64,000 nt of DNA from Notospermus geniculatus (taxonomy: Eukaryota > Nemertea > Pilidiophora > Heteronemertea > Lineidae), in contig NMRB01000157.1 of the NCBI GenBank assembly GCA_002633025.1, positions 189,041 to 253,040 on the forward strand, written 5' to 3'. The position numbers and the translations under genes are program-made. Every line of letters begins with the position of its first letter. The stretch's first letter is position 1. The notes below the pieces were generated by a model. That model did not search any database. It saw only the letters and a list, made by a program, of their open reading frames with translations, and was not told where the DNA came from. Positions 52,496-63,875 of this stretch are shown here, piece by piece.

Positions 52496-52675
52496 AAATG
52501 GATACAGATAGAGTCCAACATTGCCGAATGGGAACTCCTAACCCTAACCCCCTAATCCTAACCCTAACCCTAACCCTAATCCTAACTAACCCTTACCCTA
52601 ACCCCAACCCTAACCCTAACCCCAACCCTAATCCTAACGCTAATCCTAACTTTTGGACTCTATCTGTATCCATTC
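52496..52675. repeat. Interstitial telomeric repeat bounded by inverted arms
   Basis: About 115 bases (52537-52650) of imperfect CCCTAA repeats are flanked by ATGGATACAGATAGAGTCCAA on the left and its reverse complement on the right. CGGCATGGTAAG/CTACCATTC beyond suggests longer decayed arms. TTAGGG is the telomere repeat of most animals outside arthropods and nematodes. Confidence 0.85.
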
Positions 52676-53630
52676 TACCATTCTCCATTACGGCATCTGA
52701 AATCGCCATTCTGTGCTTGAAACTACATATTCTGTATTAGAGGACGCGGATCACATCAAAACGTAGGCCGTGAGACATGCGCATTTATTTTTCACTTTCG
52801 TAGCGTAGTTCTGGTAACTAAACATTTCCTCCTGTTTTATATGCAGATGGACATGCTGAACACATTCAGCTTGTTACCACAACACGAAACCTGCACATTT
52901 CCAAGATGGCCGCCCTTTTTAGGTGGCCAAGGGGAATAACGGTAGGGGTGAAAAATCTGATGTCTCCAAATCATAATCATATCAACATTGGTATCAAATT
53001 AAAGATCTCAGTGAGTACAACGACATGGCATGGCTTTCATTCCCCAAAATGTACACTGCACCCTTGAGGGGGGTCAAAAGGGCTACAAATCCGACTTATG
53101 ACGCCTTCCCACAAATTCCCCGGTGCTGCAGGTGCATGAAAATATTTTTTCTACATTGCTCTCATAGAGCTTCAAAATGACACTCATGATGACACCCTTT
53201 GGGTGACAGTTTTCATGATCCCAAAAAAAGCGTCCAAATTCAGTATCTTCTGGATTTTCTGGACGTTCGTTCTGGATTGAGTGTGACGCAGTTAATTCGG
53301 ATTGATTTTGGTTCAAAGCGTAGTGTGACAGCACCATTTTCAATCCGGATTAACTAATCCGAATTCCGTAACCTGGGATAGGGAATTCGGTACCAATCTG
53401 AATTCAGTGTGAACGTAGCTCAAGAACACTCGCGACACGTTTTCTTTGCTCTCGACACAAAACTTGCGTAGCACCTTCCACAGGCAAGTTACTCTCGGAG
53501 AACAAACTTGCGCTAGCAATCTCTGACGTCGATAGGCGCCTTTAGGCGAGGGAGAATCCATACGGTATTGGTTACGGCACAAATATGTTAAGTTAACGCT
53601 GTAAAATCGTTATCACTCATCTGATTTGTG

Positions 53631-53943
53631 CGGTGGTCCATAATGGGCATTTAATTTTCGGTTTATATTTTTATTATTTTTCATACTTTTCTCCGTAGAA
53701 TAAATTTTATTCCGTGGAGTAAACTTTTCTCCGTGAAAATCACATGACTTTACTCTACGCGGAGAAAAGTTTACTCCACACAGAGAAAAGTTTACTCCAC
53801 GGAATAAAGTTATTTCTGTGGAGAAAAGTTTACTCCACGTGGAGGTAAGTTTATTCCACGGAGAAAAGTTTATTCCACGCAGAAGTGTATGAACAAAAAA
53901 CAAAAATATAAAATGAAAAATAAATGTTCCTTATGGGCCACCG
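53631..53943. mobile_element. Palindrome-array TIR element, GGAGTAAACTTTTCTCC unit
   Basis: The left end CGGTGGTCCATAATGGGCAT and right end ATGTTCCTTATGGGCCACCG are inverted, followed by AT-rich inner TIR. The centre holds about nine units of GTGGAGTAAACTTTTCTCCG in both orientations. The end pattern CGGTGG..ATAA.GG.CAT is also that of 7922-8436. Confidence 0.8.
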
Positions 53944-54968
53944 TAGATTTGGAAATGTCAATTTTTTTTATATAACAAATAATTTTATGTTGGACTGGAT
54001 TACTTTTCAACAATGCATCGACCTCTTTCCATTTTCTATAAATAGGACAGAGAAGGAAATAATCGGATTGTGCCGAATAATCATCTCAGCACTCTTATCC
54101 TGGCCCCTATTTTTTGGTTCACGTCGTGACCATTATTTTCATACCGGTTTTGCCCGATTCACTCTTCGATAGCGCGGTTATTCACATTATCATAACCAGG
54201 GCTTCGCACTCACGCAGGAAACTTTCACTGTGAGGCTGAAGATTGAAAGCCAATAAAATCGGATAACCTTCGACAGAGATGAACTTTTAGTGAAGAACCT
54301 TAATAAGTTAAAAGTAGATATCCATTTGCTGCTTCGGATTTTTTCTGGGGCCATAATATTCGTTAGTTGACCTAAAAATTGCGTTTAATGCCCAGTGCAT
54401 TCGCGATATCCAATACATGGCAGAATAACACAGGCAGGGCGAGCCTATTATTGGAAGGCGTAGGGGTTTCAGGATTGTTAGATATAAGTCAACATCGCAA
54501 ACGTAAAATGCGTAAAATGATACATTTTGTGGGAGAAAGGTTACGATAAACTAGCCGATTTTTGAGATAAGGTATGAATTATTAATGTAGATACCTCTTA
54601 TGGAACGCCTAATATGTAATAATTAGAAATCAACCCGCCTTGCCTACCTCCCCTGTGAATAATGAGTCGATCATCACCACGTGGGTGAACAAAGCCGGCT
54701 ACCGGTCGTCGAGTGCGGGTAAATCGCCTCCTGGATGAGCACTGCCTGGATTCTACGCGTAGTGCCATAACTTCCCTGGTGGCAAAGCATTGAACTATGC
54801 TTAGGACCATGTCGGGTATTGGAAGTTCAGAATTTCTAAAATGGTGCCCCATGTCCCTCAATTGCGATATTTTTTTCGATAATTTCACTACGTGAACCTT
54901 AACGCCACCAGGCTTGTCTGGTTTTATAGGGGTCCGATGGGTCGGTGGAGCCAAAGGAATGCAAATGT
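53944..54968. other. No gene supported
   Basis: It includes a reverse-strand fragment (about 54900-54965) of the 244-660 repeat family (GGCTCCACCGACCCATCGGA on minus). Short open frames, such as minus 54598-54954, overlap this repeat and are not supported. Confidence 0.4.
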
Positions 54969-55179
54969 AGGGCCGTATTCTAGTAGCTTCCTTAACTCTA
55001 AGCTTTACCTTTAGCTATTGTTTGCAGGCCAGAATACAAAAGCTTAAAGTCGACCTTACGAGATAAGGAGGCTTCTACAGGGTGGGCCAGAGAAAGTGTC
55101 CCTCGAACAATAGGGAAACAATATAAATGCTATTCTTCGAGGGACACTTTCTCTGGCCCACCCTGTAGTATACGGGCCG
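54969..55179. mobile_element. GGGCCGTATTC MITE split by a nested palindrome (55078-55165)
   Basis: The outer arms match 20691-20808. At GCTTCTA the sequence is interrupted by CAGGGTGGGCCAGAGAAAGT..ACTTTCTCTGGCCCACCCTG with TA on each side. Removing it restores GGCTTCTAGTATACGG, matching GCTTCTAGAATACGG of the intact copy. Confidence 0.88.
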
Positions 55180-55748
55180 TAATGTGCGTAGGCAATTGTT
55201 TTTGTGAGGAATGCTGGATCAGTGGTGAGTCCTTGCCAACAGTTATCATAGCCTAGCAAAAATGCATGCGATTTATTCTCCCATAGGCCTATGTACATGT
55301 CTTTAATGTGCTAGTGATAAATATAGGCCTAGCAATGTTCATCGTGATCAGGTCGTCTGGCTGTGTACAGTTGTCTACCAAACCAATGGACGAGTTTTGA
55401 TGTAATATTTTGATTGTTGCCCATCTCTGATGTTCCCCTTGTTGTCTGTACGTAATAAGCTGCGCCTTGACAATAGGGGACACACAGAGAAACATGTCGA
55501 CCTATCTGCCAGTGATACCTAAACAATAAAGAGAAACACTGAAATATGAAAACACTGGCGAATGTCAACCTGTCATCCCTTATCTTGGACAATGTTGCAT
55601 GGCAGAGCCCCTTCTTTATACTTCCACTCAGTATTGTTATATAATAAGTATACCAAAGAAATTTATGGTCTTGGCCAATCTGCAGAATTGGTTGGATCAT
55701 ACTAGAGCGAATATGTAATCACAACACACTGCCGAGAGAAACAGATTC
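55180..55748. other. No gene supported
   Basis: A minus-strand open frame 55329-55700 shows no recognised domain. I see no element ends. Confidence 0.35.
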
Positions 55749-56014
55749 TATCGGGTGGCCCCCAAAAAAACGTGCCGAACTTCAAATCTTGATTTCTCAA
55801 CAACTGCCCATTATAATTCAATGAAATTTGGGGCTGTATCATTTACAGATGTTTTGTTTAAGGTGTGAAATTTTTGTATTTATACCTTTGGTATTAGAGC
55901 CGTATCACTCAATATAAAAATCATGGGGGGAAAATGTGATTCCGAAATCCAATAAGATACCATCCCCAACTTCAAATTCCTATTTCTCAATAACTGTTCA
56001 TTATAATCCCCAGA

Positions 56015-57141
56015 AAAGGGGATGAGCACCTAAGAAACTAACCTGCACAAAGTGTGTATCTCAGAGACGGTGACTTCGATTAGCTTCAAATTCGCACATA
56101 TTATATCTCATGTGAAGTGATTGATAACAGCAACAAGAAAAATTATTTTGGTCAACTGTTACCCATTAATTTGAAACAATGGTTTTTTTAGATGGCTAGA
56201 AATGGTGGAAAAAACAGGATTCATTGTCTGTGTTTTCACAGTAGTTTGAAGACCACTTCAAAGAAAAAGTCCCAATGCTTAGTTTTGATTTATTGATCCC
56301 AGATTGATAGGAAATGAAGCAAGAAGATTCTGTGATCTGTGGGTAGAATTATGCTCTGGAAGTACTAAATAAAAATCTATTTCTGTCTGTGTTATGCTTG
56401 GCTTGTATTAGGCCTTGTAATGTGAAAGGGCTCAGACAGATTCATGTAGGCGTAACCCCATGGCACTTCAGAATTATGTAATGGGGAATCAATGGTTGGT
56501 CTTTGACATGAGCTGAGGCCATGAATGGTGTGGTGGCTAGTGACTGGAAAAAGTATCCTATTTTTGTTATGAGTCCGCTTCTTTCATTATGTAATATCTA
56601 TGGACTATACAAGAACTGGTGATAATTCATGAATCATAGGGGAATCAATGGAACAATATTGGGCAGTTTGACCCAGGACACGAGCACTCTCCATTGACCA
56701 TGGTAAATAGAGGATTATTGTTGTGCTAAACTGCCTGCGGGTTACCACATTGGGTAATCAACTTGGAAGCCTGTTGTGAAGAGTTGTTTGGGCTCTTCCA
56801 GAGCACGAGTTCACCCAGAAATCACAGAATCTTCTTGCTTCATTTCCTGTCAATCCGAGATCAATAAATCATGACTAAGCATTGGGGATTTTTCTTTGAA
56901 GCATTCTTCAAGCCACTGTGAAAACACAGACAATAAATCCTATTTTTCCACCATTTCTAGCCATCTAAAAAAACCATTGTTTGAAATTAATGGGTAACAG
57001 TTGGCAAAAATAATTTTTCTTCATGATGTTATCAATCACTTCACATGAGATATAATATGTGCGAATTTGAAGCTAATCGAAGTCACCGTCTCTGAGATAC
57101 ACACTTTGTGCAGGTTAGTCTCTTAGGTGCTCATCCCCTTT
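56015..57141. mobile_element. Long-TIR element nested in 55751-57828
   Basis: Over 300-base inverted arms run from AAAGGGGATGAGCACCTAAG through CAGAGACGGTGACTTCGATT and ATGGCTAGAAATGGTGG to GAAGCAAGAAGATTCTGTG. The central 450 bases are unique and non-coding. Arm identity is high, with small indels. Confidence 0.85.
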
Positions 57142-57409
57142 ATTCAATACTGTTCCGTGGCAATGTTTCTACAATGTGAAAGTTTCAGCTCAATATCGTT
57201 GGTATTAAGACTGTGGCACCAAATATAAAACCATAGTAATCATTGATCATATTTTAAGAGACAATGGTGAAACTTTGAAACGCTAGATTGAAATATGGCG
57301 TTTTAGTAATCAGCGCCACGGCGTAGACATTGAAGTCATTGGATTAATACTTTCACATATTAGAGCCAATATCACGAGGCGGTGTTAGACAAAATTTTAT
57401 TAAAGGGCC

Positions 57410-57562
57410 TCTAGAGGCAGCTCGCCATTAGGCTACTATCAGTACCGGTTCTTCGGCCAGGCGGCGCCACTTTAACGTAATAATCACTGGTACGAGGTAT
57501 TCAACCTGGGTTTTCCCCGTGGTTTTCCCCTGCCATGCTGGCTGCCTCTAGAGGCCCTTTAA
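57410..57562. mobile_element. Small MITE nested in 55751-57828
   Basis: TTAAAGGGCCTCTAGAGGCA and TGCCTCTAGAGGCCCTTTAA are inverted ends. It contains GGTTTTCCCCGTGGTTTTCC. Confidence 0.8.
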
Positions 57563-58139
57563 GTTGTAGTAAAGTGTTTTTGAGAAATGAAAATTTAAAG
57601 TTCGGGAAATTTTTATCTACCCGTTTCTTATAGGACTCCGGAATCGCATTTTTCCCTATGGTTTTTAAATTGAGTGATACGGCCCTAATACCAAAGCTAT
57701 CAAAGAAAAAAATTTACACGTTAAACAAAACATCTTTAAATGATATGGTGCCAAATTTCATTGAATTATAACGGACAGTTGTTGAAAAACCGAAATTTGA
57801 AATTCGGCACGTTTTTTTGGCCACCCGATATATGTGTATGTCAGCCCCTTAGCACTGGACATCCACATTCGGTAATGGGCTGCACTGTGTGACTTCAAGT
57901 GTGCTTTTCGATTAGACACTGATGTCCATTGATTCCAGTGTGCGGTTGTGAAGACCCTGGGTGCGAGGATGATGTATCAGCGACCTATGACGCCCATATG
58001 TTGTCTTGTGTGTGGTCGTTTTACCGCTGTTCCACTGTATTTTGATATTTGCAGAAGTGAAGAGGCCAAACTTCTTCTGATGGACTCGCTTTGTTGTAGT
58101 ATATAATTGCAAACGAGATCTTGCTGAGTTAAAGGAATA

Positions 58140-58433
58140 ATGGCGAGGTCAAGAAATACGACTATGACAAGAACCTATCCAGGAATGGAACTAGCCATAG
58201 ACATCATAAGCAAATGGCCAGTCTATTTCATTGTTTTCTCTGGCCTTATTGGAAACACACTATCTTTACTCGTCACAACCAAGAAGAGCAACCGTCGGTT
58301 CAGTACATGTGTATACATGGCAGGTTTGGCTGTGGTGGGTCCATTCTGTGGTATTAGGAAGTGAATTATTGCACACCCTACTAGTAGTCCAGGGCCTTCT
58401 TGAAAATGCTGAAATAAACTTGGTTTATTTAAG
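58140..58433 (+). CDS. GPCR copy 2, exon 1
   Basis: The ATG follows a stop-rich leader and starts MARSRNTTMTRTYPGMELAI. The uninterrupted frame stops at 58364, while the shifted frame reaches a good donor in phase 2. The exon length, 294, is one more than the phase-compatible 293, which supports a single extra base. Confidence 0.75.
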
Positions 58434-60182
58434 GTAGGTTGGGATAGCACAGTTTTAAAAAAAACACCGAGGAAAAATTTTTTAAAAATTCCTTTCGAAG
58501 AAAACACAGTTCTGTCACCCTGGGTACTCGATGTGCCGAGTTATCTTCACGACGATTCTCGCACGAAGGTGCACAATTCGCAAAAGATGTGTAGAAAGCC
58601 AGAAAAGCTTAACAAAAATGCCGAATATACAGGTCAACTGTTCAACTCTGCCAAAGTGGTCGATGTAATTCCTCTGTTCAGAGGAGAATGAAAAGCAGGG
58701 GCGTGTTTCATAAAGTGACTTTAAGCTAATGGTACCATTAACTTCAGTGCATTTTCCATTTGGTTAAAGGTACCATTAGATTAAAGTAATTTCATGAAAC
58801 AGGCCACTGCCTTTAAAAAAGGACAATAACAGCCCATTTCATTTCTAGCTTGATGTAGTGAACTTTCGAGCTACAATAGGATACCCGCGTGACAGTTTAT
58901 CCCGACAGGCCGGCGCTGCGAGTGATGTGCCCGCAGTGACGTCATTTTACATTTTTCTACAGAAACGAGACAAAAAGTTGCTTTTGTCGCCAACCTACCT
59001 CTTCATTTTAAGGAAAAAAGCAGTATGGTTCAAGTTATTTTCATCTGCTAAATGATGATGTAAACTTTACTGTCAGGCGACCCCAACGCAAACGGTTATT
59101 TTCACGCCAGAAATAAATGGAAATAACGTTAGAAAAATAAACTTCAGGCACAACGCCCGCAGCGCCACGTCGTGACGTTAGTTCCGCAGGTTCCTCATTG
59201 AAACGTGCTTGGACACTTATAAGTACAGGAATTTTATGTCTCCACTGGAAGGGAGTACCAGATATTTGAAAAAACACACGATGCCAGATTCTGTGCATCC
59301 CCAATGCAAAACTACTGTGAAAGATTCATTTTCTGAAGCTCGTCAGAGATTTTTGTTTTCTCTCTACATCAGACACACTTTTGCAAGTTTTAAAGTCTGT
59401 TTTCAAACAGATGCTGGTGTGGAAACATTTTTATTGATGCAATGATTTATGCCAGTCAAGAACTCATGGATCAAAATCTCTCTTCCAGCTCCGCTTTCTA
59501 CATTGGCGACGTTTTCGGCATCTCATCTGGTCAGTTTTTAGCCGAAATGAGTATCGACAGGACTATTGCTGTCACCATCCCAATGAAAGCCGCTTCAATA
59601 TGTACGACAAGAAGAACACTCAAGATCATAGCAGCAACATGGCTTTTCCTAGCCATTTTCCACATCCAAGGATTCTTTTACTATGTTGTGCCAGATCCAC
59701 CAGATGGAAATGTCATTCTTGATTTTCCTCAAGCACGATGGGTGGAATCCTTCTATCATTCCTTCATACTGGTGATAGGCACTGTAGCTCCCTTTTCTAT
59801 CATACTTGTATGCAACAGTATCATAATATTCACCATAAAACGGGCGGGACAGCAAAGGCAAAAGATGGAACCCGTTCCAAGGAACCCAGTTCAGGAACCA
59901 AATTTAACAGCAATGCTGTTGTTGACATCATCAGTTTATGCTGTGTGCTCAAGTCCAAAACGTGTTAATGATGTCATCGGTTCAACATATGATATGACTG
60001 ATCCTTATTGGGCAATACGTCATTCATTACAGTTTTGGATTTGTAATGAAATATGGCTTACAAATTTTTCTGTTAATTTCTATTTGTATTTCCTCGCGGG
60101 TGGGCATAAATTTCGACGTGATCTAAAGGACGTGTTTAAATCATGCTCCAGTGGCAGTGGATTGGCAACACTGAAACATTAA
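58140..60182 (+). CDS. Rhodopsin-like GPCR, copy 2 (two exons, one frame break)
   Basis: This is a seven-helix plasma-membrane receptor of class A. Exon 1 (58140-58433) gives the N-terminus with an NTT site, TM1 (SGLIGNTLSLLV) and TM2 start (FSTCVYMAGLAV). Exon 2 (59489-60182) is fully open: TM3 with DRT in place of DRY (AEMSIDRTIAV), TM4, ECL2, TM5 (GTVAPFSIILVCN), TM6 and TM7 (NFSVNFYLYFLAGG), ending LATLKH. Both introns have phase 2, as in copy 1. Exon 1 needs one base less in GTGGTGGGTCC (about 58333-58340) to continue as VHSVVLGSELLHTLLVVQG and reach the donor AAG|GTAGGT. The ligand is unknown; peptide-receptor-like paralogue expansions are typical of such families. Confidence 0.85.
58698..58805. 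mobile_element. MITE in GPCR copy 2 intron (GTTTCATAAAGTGAC ends)
   Basis: GTGTTTCATAAAGTGACTTT and its inverted counterpart AAGTAATTTCATGAAACAGG flank TAATGGTACCATTA. A related fragment is at about 28330-28408 (CTTTATGAAACAGGCCCT). Confidence 0.75.
59489..60182 (+). CDS. GPCR copy 2, exon 2 (TM3-TM7)
   Basis: The acceptor is CTCTTCCAG. It reads SAFYIGDVFGISSGQFLAEM and then through all later helices without a stop to TAA at 60180-60182. It defines the family for copy 1: WxxPMKAxxxCxxxRxxK after TM3 and NFxVNFYxYxxxGGxKFRxD at TM7. Confidence 0.9.
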
Positions 60183-60559
60183 CTCCAAAGTCCTCCGTAA
60201 GCTATTAGGCAAGTATAGACATAGTACAACACGATTTCGGATGACAGGGAATTTTTTGTGAGGGTTTGCATCTATTAGAGGAAGGTTCATTTCGATGACC
60301 AGCTCTGCCGCCCATCCAAGATGGTGGCTATGGTGGCCATCCTGAAATCGGGCAGATCGCCAGATGACGAACCGGGCCGGGACCGATCCGAGCAAGGATC
60401 GCTTTTCCCGTGGCCATGAGTGTAAACGGGGCAAATGAGTGAAGAAAACCCAGTCCACGGTGAAGGTCGTGTTCGTCATAGGCCTCGTTTACACGGGTCG
60501 GAGTAAAACATGGCGTATGGCGAATGGCGTGTGGCGAATGGCGAATGACGGGTCAGCCA

Positions 60560-62006
60560 AATAGAACGCTAGTTTTTTTCACATATATTTGTTGACCATC
60601 TGTCAAAACGTATTATTTTTATTATTCTAACCCGATGATACTTTGATTTGAGCAATTTTGAGAAGTTATGCAAGCGTCAGAGACATTCTTACACTTGTGT
60701 TCATTATTGGATTCACTGAAGAAGCCTCGAACAATGCACTAAGTAACAGTACGAGACAAAAACACCTGGTCCTGACTGACCCACCCCTCGCCGATTATCC
60801 CGTCTGCCGTCAGGTGTGACCATGGTGACCACTGTCATCTTGGCACTGAAATAGTTTTTCACCACCTCAGAATGGCCCTAGAAAAAGTGCCCCTTTTTGC
60901 TGTGTAGGGTACCGGTAGATCTATTTCTCGGCCAATCTTGGTTCTCTCGTGCTGATGCTATAGTACGTTTGAGTCATCTGGAGCTCGATGGGCGGACCTT
61001 CGGTTGTCAGGCAGACCTTGGTATTGTTGGTGAAGTCTGGCTAATTGACATGAGTTCAAGGTCAGTGCTTCAATCCAGGCCCCTCTGAGAAAAGCAGTAA
61101 AGACACCCCCACTTTACTGTTGTTTGGGTCCAATGTGATCACTGTGTTTTATAGACACAGGAAATGAGCAAAATCCCAAGAATTGCAAGTTAATTATATT
61201 ATGTAATCCAAAACAAAGAAATTCGCCGAGCATGAAAAACAGGTACAATTTTCTCAGAGAAGAAGCATGTAAATGGCACATTCAGGGAGTGGCAGCAATG
61301 CCAGAAACCCATAGAACCTGGGGTGGCAAGGGTGTCTTGACCAGCATTTCATAGACAGCATACACGCTCAGTACATTAAAAGAGAACCAGGAAGTAAAAT
61401 CCAGATCCAATATGGCCGCCCTGTTTTTGGAAAATTGGTAGGATTCATGCAGTTCACTTGTGGAGTACTCTATGTCTGTTGAAAATAATGCTACCGAACG
61501 GGGTGGACTGGGTAGAAAAAACGACGAACTTTACGATACTCATGTTGTTTGATCTTCAAAGTGTGCCATTTCTTGGGAAAGTGTTCCGACAACTAGGCCT
61601 ACATGTAGTCTTTTGTTTCAGCTTAGTAGCTAATTAGTGCATTCTAAGATGTATCTCATTCAATTCCTTTCGACTGATAGACCCCCCAGGTGCCTTCATT
61701 TTCGTCATACAACTTGTACTTTTATGGTATTTTGGCATGTTTTATTTCCAATGCTCCAAAAATTCACAACAATGGCTCGCCCTTAAACGTACGGTACTAT
61801 AGTACTTTGGCCGCCCTTACACAGTCACAGTAAATTGCACTGCGGACTTCCTGTAGCGGAACTCAATCCCGAACATTACGTCGTGCCTCATCAACATTCA
61901 CGTTGGGGAATCCCCATATCTAGGCCTATTCGATGTTTTTGTCATTGTTCAGTCCGTCGGCCTAAGTTATCGGCAACTGAGCCTATAGTGTGCTGGCCAT
62001 CCGCCT
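60560..62006. other. Unique interior, no gene supported
   Basis: Open frames (for example 60897-61088) show no domain. It may be the interior of the 60353-63875 element or host DNA. Confidence 0.35.
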
Positions 62007-63649
62007 ATGGCAAGCCGAATGTCCATTCCGGCCTAAACCATGGTTTACGATCCCTAAACCATGGTTTAGGACCCTAAACTATGGTTTAGGGTCCTAAACT
62101 GTAGTTTAGGCACCGTAAACCATGGTTTGGAGAAAAACGTCCATTTCGGCAGGCCTAAACCATAGTTTAGGATCGTAAACCATGGTTTCGAGTAAACCAT
62201 GGTTTAGGGGTCCTAAACTATGGTTTAGCCTAAACCATGGTTTAGGAATCCGAAACTGTGGTTTACAGCATTCTCTGTTTTCAAAAAACTTGTGTTCACA
62301 GTAAAACACGGTTTGCAAAACTGCCAATCGGTCTAAACCATGGTTTACGGTCCCCAAACTATGGTTTACTGCGAAATGTCCATTCCCAAAGCGCCGATTG
62401 TCCACTCCGGCGTAAACTATAGTTTAGGTACCCTAATCTGTAGTTTATTCCAAATCGGTGTATTCTGTATTCCATAAAACCCCGAATCAGAGCATCTCGT
62501 GCACAGAAACCCCGAATCAGAGCATCCTGCGATACCGCTATTAGTTTCCCTACAGTCAGCGAGATGGCGCGCTGGTGGACGTTGAGCGACCGGTCATTGG
62601 TGGGCTATCACTCTGGCTGTCTATGTTCTGTCATACAATCTTTGTCATGAATCACGGGTAGGCCAGCATTGCGTCGATGCTGACGATAATAATTCATTCT
62701 CGTGCGATTTCGAACCATTCGAAATTGTAATCTAGGCCTGCTGCTTTTCAGGACCGGATCCATTTTGGGCAGAGCAATGATTTTTTTAACAAGAAAATAT
62801 TTAATCAGATAACAGTTAGAGTATTTTGCTCTCAGATGCCAGGAAAATGCATCTAAAGCACTTAAAAATCGTCAAATTTTTCGGGGGGGGGGACCCCAGA
62901 CCGTCCCCCATTTGGGCTTCGGGCTTTCGCTGCTCGCCACCTTCGTGGAGCTACGCCCCCCCCCTTTCGGTCAATCCTGGATCCGGCCCTGTGATGTTGC
63001 AGAAAGGAAGCACACCACCATTCCCGAGCACTGACGGAAAGACCCGAGGCAGGTGTGAGGCCCCAAACTGTCAGACTAGTTCTACGCCTTATCACCATAA
63101 ATAAATTTTTCAATAAACTATGGTTTAGGGAAAACTACAGTTTTCATGAAACTTTGATTTAGTGAATACAACAGTTCAGGGACCCTAAAACCATGGTTTG
63201 GCCGGGAGTAAACTATGGTTTAGGGATCCTAAACCATAGTTTACTCCAAACCATGGTTTAGGAATTCCTAAACCATGGTTTACTCTAAACTATGGTTTAG
63301 GGTCCCTAAACCATAGTTTACTCCAAACTATGGTTTAGGACGCCTAAACTGTTGTATTCAGTGATTCAAAGTTTACTAAAATCTTCCGTTTTCGGCTTCG
63401 GAATCGCAATTTGCAGCATTCTGTCTTTTAATGGACATTATTTTCTCTAAACTATGGTTTAGGGTCCCTAAACCATGGTTTAGGGCTATAAACTATAGTT
63501 TACACGTCCAAATGGACATTTTTCTCCAAACCATGGTTTACGGTGCCTAAACTATAGTTTAGGACCCTAAACCATAGTTTAGGGTCCTAAACCATGGTTT
63601 AGGGATCGTAAACCATGGTTTAGGCCGGAATGGACATTCGGCTTGCCAT
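62007..63649. mobile_element. Palindrome-array element, CCTAAACCATGGTTTAGG unit
   Basis: Ends ATGGCAAGCCGAATGTCCAT and the inverted ATGGACATTCGGCTTGCCAT. Two arrays (62030-62440 and 63110-63630) carry dozens of CCTAAACCATGGTTTAGG or TAAACTATAGTTTA palindromes and the spacer TGGACATT. The middle (62440-63110) contains other repeats, including a GGACCGGATCC/GGATCCGGCCC element. Confidence 0.8.
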
Positions 63650-63875
63650 ATCCGCCATCCGCCAATCGCCATACGCCATACGCCATACGCCATGTTTTAC
63701 TCCGACCCCGTTTAGGGTTCTGGAAACACTGGCAGATAGATCGACACGTTTCTCTGTGTGTCCTCCATTGTCGAGTCGCGGCTTATTCCGCCGTCAGACA
63801 ATCGGAGGGGAACACTCACAGATGGGGAACGCTCAAAAACGTTACACCGGCCCGCTTCGTCATCTGGCGATCTAC

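Larger units (their letters stand above)
55751..57828. mobile_element. About 2-kb TA-flanked element (TCGGGTGGCC ends), host of nested elements
   Basis: About 230-base TIRs start TCGGGTGGCC and include CGTGCCGAACTTCAAAT, TGAAATTTGG and ACAAAACATC/GATGTTTTGT; TA flanks (55749-55750, 57829-57830). Nested are 56015-57141 and 57410-57562. No transposase is seen. Confidence 0.85.
60353..63875. mobile_element. Large TIR element with GGCGTATGGCGAATGGC minisatellite and nested array
   Basis: Left GATCGCCAGATGACGAACCG matches right CGCTTCGTCATCTGGCGATC in reverse. Inside both ends come GGTCGGAGTAAAACATGGCG and a minisatellite of ATGGCG words (60515-60550; reverse 63650-63690). The centre contains the 62007-63649 palindrome array. 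A unique segment of about 1.4 kb (60560-62000) has no recognised gene. Confidence 0.65.

Noticed and set aside
52537-52650. Chromosome end or true telomere
   Set aside because: The tract is short, degenerate, internal, and bounded by inverted arms on both sides.
52429-52740. Asn/Pro-rich open frame
   Set aside because: It is translation of the CCCTAA repeats.
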